53,236 bases of DNA, taken from assembly GCA_038251135.1 (NCBI GenBank), contig JBBSBR010000003.1, forward strand, positions 1 to 53,236. The letters run 5' to 3'. A model generated the notes under the pieces. The model searched no databases. It saw only the letters and a program-made list of their open reading frames with translations, and had not been told where the DNA came from. The position numbers and the translations under genes are program-made. Source of the stretch: JBBSBR01 sp038251135. Lineage in GTDB: Bacteria > Patescibacteriota > Saccharimonadia > UBA4664. The number at the start of each line of letters is the position of its first letter. Position 1 is the first letter of the stretch. Positions 50,038 to 53,236 of this stretch are shown here, one piece after another.

Positions 50038-52053
50038 ATGAAATGCCCAAAGTGTGCTGCCCAACTTCTGCTCGTTCAGAACGATTATTTTTGTTTGCAG
50101 TGCGGGGAGCTCATATACGGTTCAAGCGTCAAGGGCGAGGCGGTCGAGCTGTTGCAACTGGAGACGACCTCTGAGCCGGTTCTTAGGCGTGCCATTTTGG
50201 ACGCATCGGATAGTTTGGTCGAGTTTCTTCCGTCGGGGGCGAATACCTCGGCGGCCGATAGCCGTCCGGCCGCATCGACTGCGGCACCGCTGCTTGAGGC
50301 CACTTCAGAGCGCGGGCTACATGAAGTCCTATCACTGTCGGCGAAAGCGCAACTGACTACGTCGGAAACTGCAGTTCCGCCCCCTCCGGTAACTCCGACG
50401 GTTTCGCCGTCTGCCGCGCCGTCACCATTACCGCCCCCTCCGGCACGAGCCGAACCTCCGTATAAATCCGATCTGCATGAACCGGTAGCTGCGGCTACGC
50501 CTGAGGCCAATACCGTTCCCAAGCCGCCAAATGTCCCCACACCGGCACCTGAGCCTGAGCCCGGTCCCGTGCCGGTAATCCCCGGTACCGTGCAACCGGC
50601 GGCCGCTTCCGCTCCGCCGCCCGGCCCGGCGGCGCCCGGGCATCCGTCTCCGCCGGTTTCACTCCATCACTGGAGTCATAATCTCGCTTTCGTGAGCGTG
50701 GCGCTGGGGGTATTGGCACTAGCGAACCTCACCGTCGGCTGGTACTTTCAGGATAAGTTCTATCCGGGAGTCTCGGTGGGCGGGCAACAGGTCGGCGGAA
50801 CGCCGCTGGCCAGTGCTTCATCCAAGATCGGCGTGATTAAAACATTGGACTATGTGGATTTCGTAGTGGGGTCAACGAACTACCGCCTCAAGGCGGCCGA
50901 TCTGGGAGTCGAAGTGGATACGGCCTCAATCATTGAGCGGGCCAAGCAGATCGGTCACGATGCGCCGTTCCCCATGATGGGTCTCTATCAATCGCTCCGG
51001 GGTCAGTCGGTAACGGCCGTCTATGCCGTAGACGAGAAGATTTTTGAGTCTAAGGTGGCTCAGATTGCGGCCGAGCAGAGTCATGCGGCAACCCCGGCCA
51101 GGGCATTGGTGGTCGGGTCGAACGTCGTATCGCTGAGCGATAAGGCCGGACAGCAGGTAGAGGCCGATAAGCTCGCTGCCGGTATTAAATCGGCGATCAG
51201 GACTCAAACGAAGGTCGTCATCGACGCTGCCGAGATCGAGGCGCCGGTGAAACTTGACACCTACAAGGCCGACATCGATGCAGTTCAGGCCCGTCTCGGC
51301 TTGGCGATTTCGATCAAGATTAAGCTCAAGACAATTACCGTACCGGCTTCCGAGATTGCCAAGTGGGTCGGTTTCGGTGAACCCGGCAGTGGCGCTCTCA
51401 TCAATCAAGCCCGTATCGCCGATTACGTGGGTACGCTTGGGAGCGGTTTTGACCGGGCGGCGGCCGTTACCGCTTTGGCCGCGACCCTGAATTCGGGTAC
51501 GAATTTAGCCTATACCGCCAACATTAAGAAGACGACGGCCCTGCCGAAACCCGCGGCCGGCGATCAGGCGCCGGTTCGGCTACAATACTGCATTGCCTCC
51601 ATGGGTGCGACCGACGGCGACATCAGCGGTCTGGCGGCCAAACTCGAGTCGACCTATGCCGATTCGCGCGGCTGGGGTCTCGGCGGGTTGATTCTCTATA
51701 ATCAGGTCGCTTCGGGCTGCAATTATACCGTCTGGCTCGTATTGCCGTCGGCTATGGATTCGTTCAGCCCGGCCTGCCATAACCAGTCAACCTGCAGGGT
51801 AGGCAATAATGTGGTGCTGAACAGGGATAACTGGAACACGCCGCCAAACAATTGGACCGGAACGGCGGAGGATTATCGCAGCGAGCTCATTAACCACGAG
51901 ACCGGCCACTGGCTCGGTTTTGACCACTTAGCCTGCGGCAAGGGAGCGACGGCACCGATTCAGGCTACAAACGTCCTCATCTGGGGCTGCTCTCCCAATT
52001 GGTGGAGCGTGCCGGCCGAACTTCAGGACATCAAAGTTCTGGCAGGTTTCTAA
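50038..52053 (+). CDS. Membrane-anchored DUF3152 metalloprotease with zinc ribbon
   Basis: 671 aa. A cytoplasmic zinc ribbon (C3, C6, C19, C22), a Pro-rich linker (about 110-205), a membrane helix (215-236), then outside a VanW/YoaR-like peptidoglycan-binding-type region (about 240-480) and a C-terminal DUF3152 domain with the zinc site HETGHWLGFDH (H620, E621, H624, H630). It is probably a surface protease; targets unknown. No ribosome site is obvious at ATG 50038. Confidence 0.85.
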   Translation: MKCPKCAAQLLLVQNDYFCLQCGELIYGSSVKGEAVELLQLETTSEPVLRRAILDASDSLVEFLPSGANTSAADSRPAASTAAPLLEATSERGLHEVLSLSAKAQLTTSETAVPPPPVTPTVSPSAAPSPLPPPPARAEPPYKSDLHEPVAAATPEANTVPKPPNVPTPAPEPEPGPVPVIPGTVQPAAASAPPPGPAAPGHPSPPVSLHHWSHNLAFVSVALGVLALANLTVGWYFQDKFYPGVSVGGQQVGGTPLASASSKIGVIKTLDYVDFVVGSTNYRLKAADLGVEVDTASIIERAKQIGHDAPFPMMGLYQSLRGQSVTAVYAVDEKIFESKVAQIAAEQSHAATPARALVVGSNVVSLSDKAGQQVEADKLAAGIKSAIRTQTKVVIDAAEIEAPVKLDTYKADIDAVQARLGLAISIKIKLKTITVPASEIAKWVGFGEPGSGALINQARIADYVGTLGSGFDRAAAVTALAATLNSGTNLAYTANIKKTTALPKPAAGDQAPVRLQYCIASMGATDGDISGLAAKLESTYADSRGWGLGGLILYNQVASGCNYTVWLVLPSAMDSFSPACHNQSTCRVGNNVVLNRDNWNTPPNNWTGTAEDYRSELINHETGHWLGFDHLACGKGATAPIQATNVLIWGCSPNWWSVPAELQDIKVLAGF

Positions 52054-52069
52054 ACGTCGACCTGAGACG

Positions 52070-53236
52070 CTACGAGCCGAGCGCGCGGTAGACTTCATCG
52101 AGCGTGGTATCGCCAGCCAGCGCCTTCAAGACGCCATCCTGAATGAGGGTAATCATGCCGTCTTTCTTGGCCGCTTCCTCGATCGCCTGAACCGTGGTAG
52201 CCGAGCTGCCTTTGGCTACGAGCCCGATCATCGGCGGCGTCATCTCGAGTTGTTCCACGATGTTGATGCGCCCCTTGAAGCCGAAGTTATGGCACTCCGG
52301 GCAGCCGACGGCCTTGTGGAGCTTGATGGCGTCGAAGTCGGGTTTGAGCTTGGCCGGAAGATCGTTTAAGGCGGTCTTGATTTCGAGGAGTTCTTGCTTG
52401 TCCGGCGTATACTCGGCGCGGCAGACGGTGCAGAGACGGCGAACCAGCCGTTGGGCCATAATGAGACTGATGGCTGACGACAGCAGGGGGTTTTGGCCGA
52501 TCATATCCATGAGCCGTGTAATGGCCGCCGCGCTCGATGAAGCATGGAAGGTCGAGAGAACGAGGTGACCGGTGAGGGCGGCCTGCAGTGCCGTCTTGGC
52601 CGTGTCGGCGTCCCGGATTTCACCGATCATGATGGTATCGGGGTCTTCGCGCAGAACGGCGCGGAGTTTGTCGCTGAACGATTGCATGTCTTCGGTATGT
52701 ACCGGAACCTGCGAGATGCCGTTCAGCTCGTATTCGATCGGGTCTTCCAGGGTTACGATCTTGACCTCGGGCTGGTTGAGATGGTTTAAGATTGAGTACA
52801 GCGTGGAGGTTTTGCCCGATCCGGTCGGACCGACGACCAGAACCATGCCGCGGGGGTGGGCGATGGCACGTAACAACGCCTCGTTCTGATCAGGGGTCAG
52901 GTGCAGGTTCTCGAGATTCATAAACTCGGTCGAGATGTTGAAGAGGCGCACGACGACGTCCTGGCCGAAGAGGGAGGGTATCGTCTCAAGGCGCATGTTG
53001 AGCTCGACTTCATCGCCAAGGTCGTTGATTACGCGGGTATTCACGCGCCCTCCCTGCGGGGTGTCGGCGCCCCATTTGACACTGGCGCGCATCTGCAAGT
53101 CGCTCGTTAAGAGGTCGTAGCGGTCACGGGGGATTATAATGATCGGGTGGAGCGTGCCGTCGATACGAAAGCGGAGGCGGGCTTCATTGGCGCTGGGTTC
53201 CAGGTGAATATCGGATGCTCCGAGCTGATAGGCCAG
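52070..53236 (-). CDS. pilB: Type IV pilus assembly ATPase PilB/GspE, 5' end outside the window
   Basis: About 388 residues are visible. Walker A GPTGSGKT, Asp box (EDPIEY), Walker B IMIGEIRDADTA, and the tetracysteine (CTVC, CPEC) of the PilB/GspE group. The N-terminal part is cut; the visible start reads ASDIHLEPS. It powers pilus extension, used by Saccharibacteria for host contact or DNA uptake. Confidence 0.94.
   Translation of the reverse strand: MAYQLGASDIHLEPSANEARLRFRIDGTLHPIIIIPRDRYDLLTSDLQMRASVKWGADTPQGGRVNTRVINDLGDEVELNMRLETIPSLFGQDVVVRLFNISTEFMNLENLHLTPDQNEALLRAIAHPRGMVLVVGPTGSGKTSTLYSILNHLNQPEVKIVTLEDPIEYELNGISQVPVHTEDMQSFSDKLRAVLREDPDTIMIGEIRDADTAKTALQAALTGHLVLSTFHASSSAAAITRLMDMIGQNPLLSSAISLIMAQRLVRRLCTVCRAEYTPDKQELLEIKTALNDLPAKLKPDFDAIKLHKAVGCPECHNFGFKGRINIVEQLEMTPPMIGLVAKGSSATTVQAIEEAAKKDGMITLIQDGVLKALAGDTTLDEVYRALGS

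Overview
The window looks like a chromosome segment of a Patescibacteria (CPR) bacterium, most probably Candidatus Saccharibacteria (TM7). This placement is inferred from gene content, because there is no rRNA here. The evidence is: a small, streamlined gene set on a GC-rich background; a threonyl-tRNA synthetase without a TGS domain; the Gram-positive MurT/GatD lipid II amidation pair; LytR-CpsA-Psr, DUF4446, DUF3152 and DUF378 proteins; a PilB-type pilus ATPase; and few biosynthetic genes. Stops read as in the standard code (UGA ends several genes). I see no CRISPR array, insertion sequence or prophage.

Layout. 0-5 kb: cell-envelope genes (glycosyltransferase tail, WecA/TagO-like transferase, DgkA-like kinase), ribosomal protein L25, then nucleotide genes (nrdR, a deoxycytidylate-deaminase-like gene, a guanylate-kinase-like gene). 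5-11 kb: Y-family DNA polymerase, a four-helix-bundle protein, two tandem CdaR/PucR-like regulators and a Gam-like protein. 11-17.5 kb: two tRNA-Val genes, a T-box leader with thrS, an alkyltransferase-like protein, miaA, and the murT-gatD pair. 17.5-22.6 kb: an NRAMP-family transporter, a wHTH-nucleotidyltransferase protein, a metallo-beta-lactamase-fold protein, L28, a site-2 protease, an unidentified structured RNA, tRNA-Pro and RNase P RNA. 22.6-31.5 kb: polysaccharide transferases, a PadR-like regulator with palindromic operators, infC-rpmI-rplT, lipid kinase, bactofilin, DUF4446, comM and a TrmB-like regulator. 31.6-36.8 kb: a ~390-nt structured RNA, a GalT-like gene, two GT4 glycosyltransferases, a 6S-like RNA and tmRNA. 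37-44 kb: a Cys-rich zinc-finger protein, a short LOV photoreceptor, a HhH-GPD protein interrupted by an in-frame stop, a transglycosylase, RNase H and small proteins. 44-53.2 kb: an AI-2E transporter, FKBP, an LCP ligase, an alpha-glucosidase/glucokinase pair, a membrane-anchored DUF3152 metalloprotease and a partial PilB.

How the genes fit together. Much of the window serves surface building (undecaprenyl-linked glycans, lipid II amidation, LCP attachment, glycolipid synthesis) and information processing. The glucosidase and glucokinase overlap by 4 nt and could feed glucose into glycolysis. comM, the pilus ATPase and repair proteins fit natural DNA uptake and recombination.

The most unusual signals are not protein genes. 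They are: (1) a 17-bp imperfect palindrome, consensus GTTGTAATTATATCAAC, scattered about every 4 kb inside and between genes; (2) a pair of nearly identical promoters with a GTTC-N7-GTTC-like repeat in the spacer, upstream of comM and of a four-helix-bundle gene; (3) several structured RNAs, including a ~390-nt one I cannot assign; and (4) a recurrent leaderless promoter layout (-10 box, 6-7 nt, ATG).
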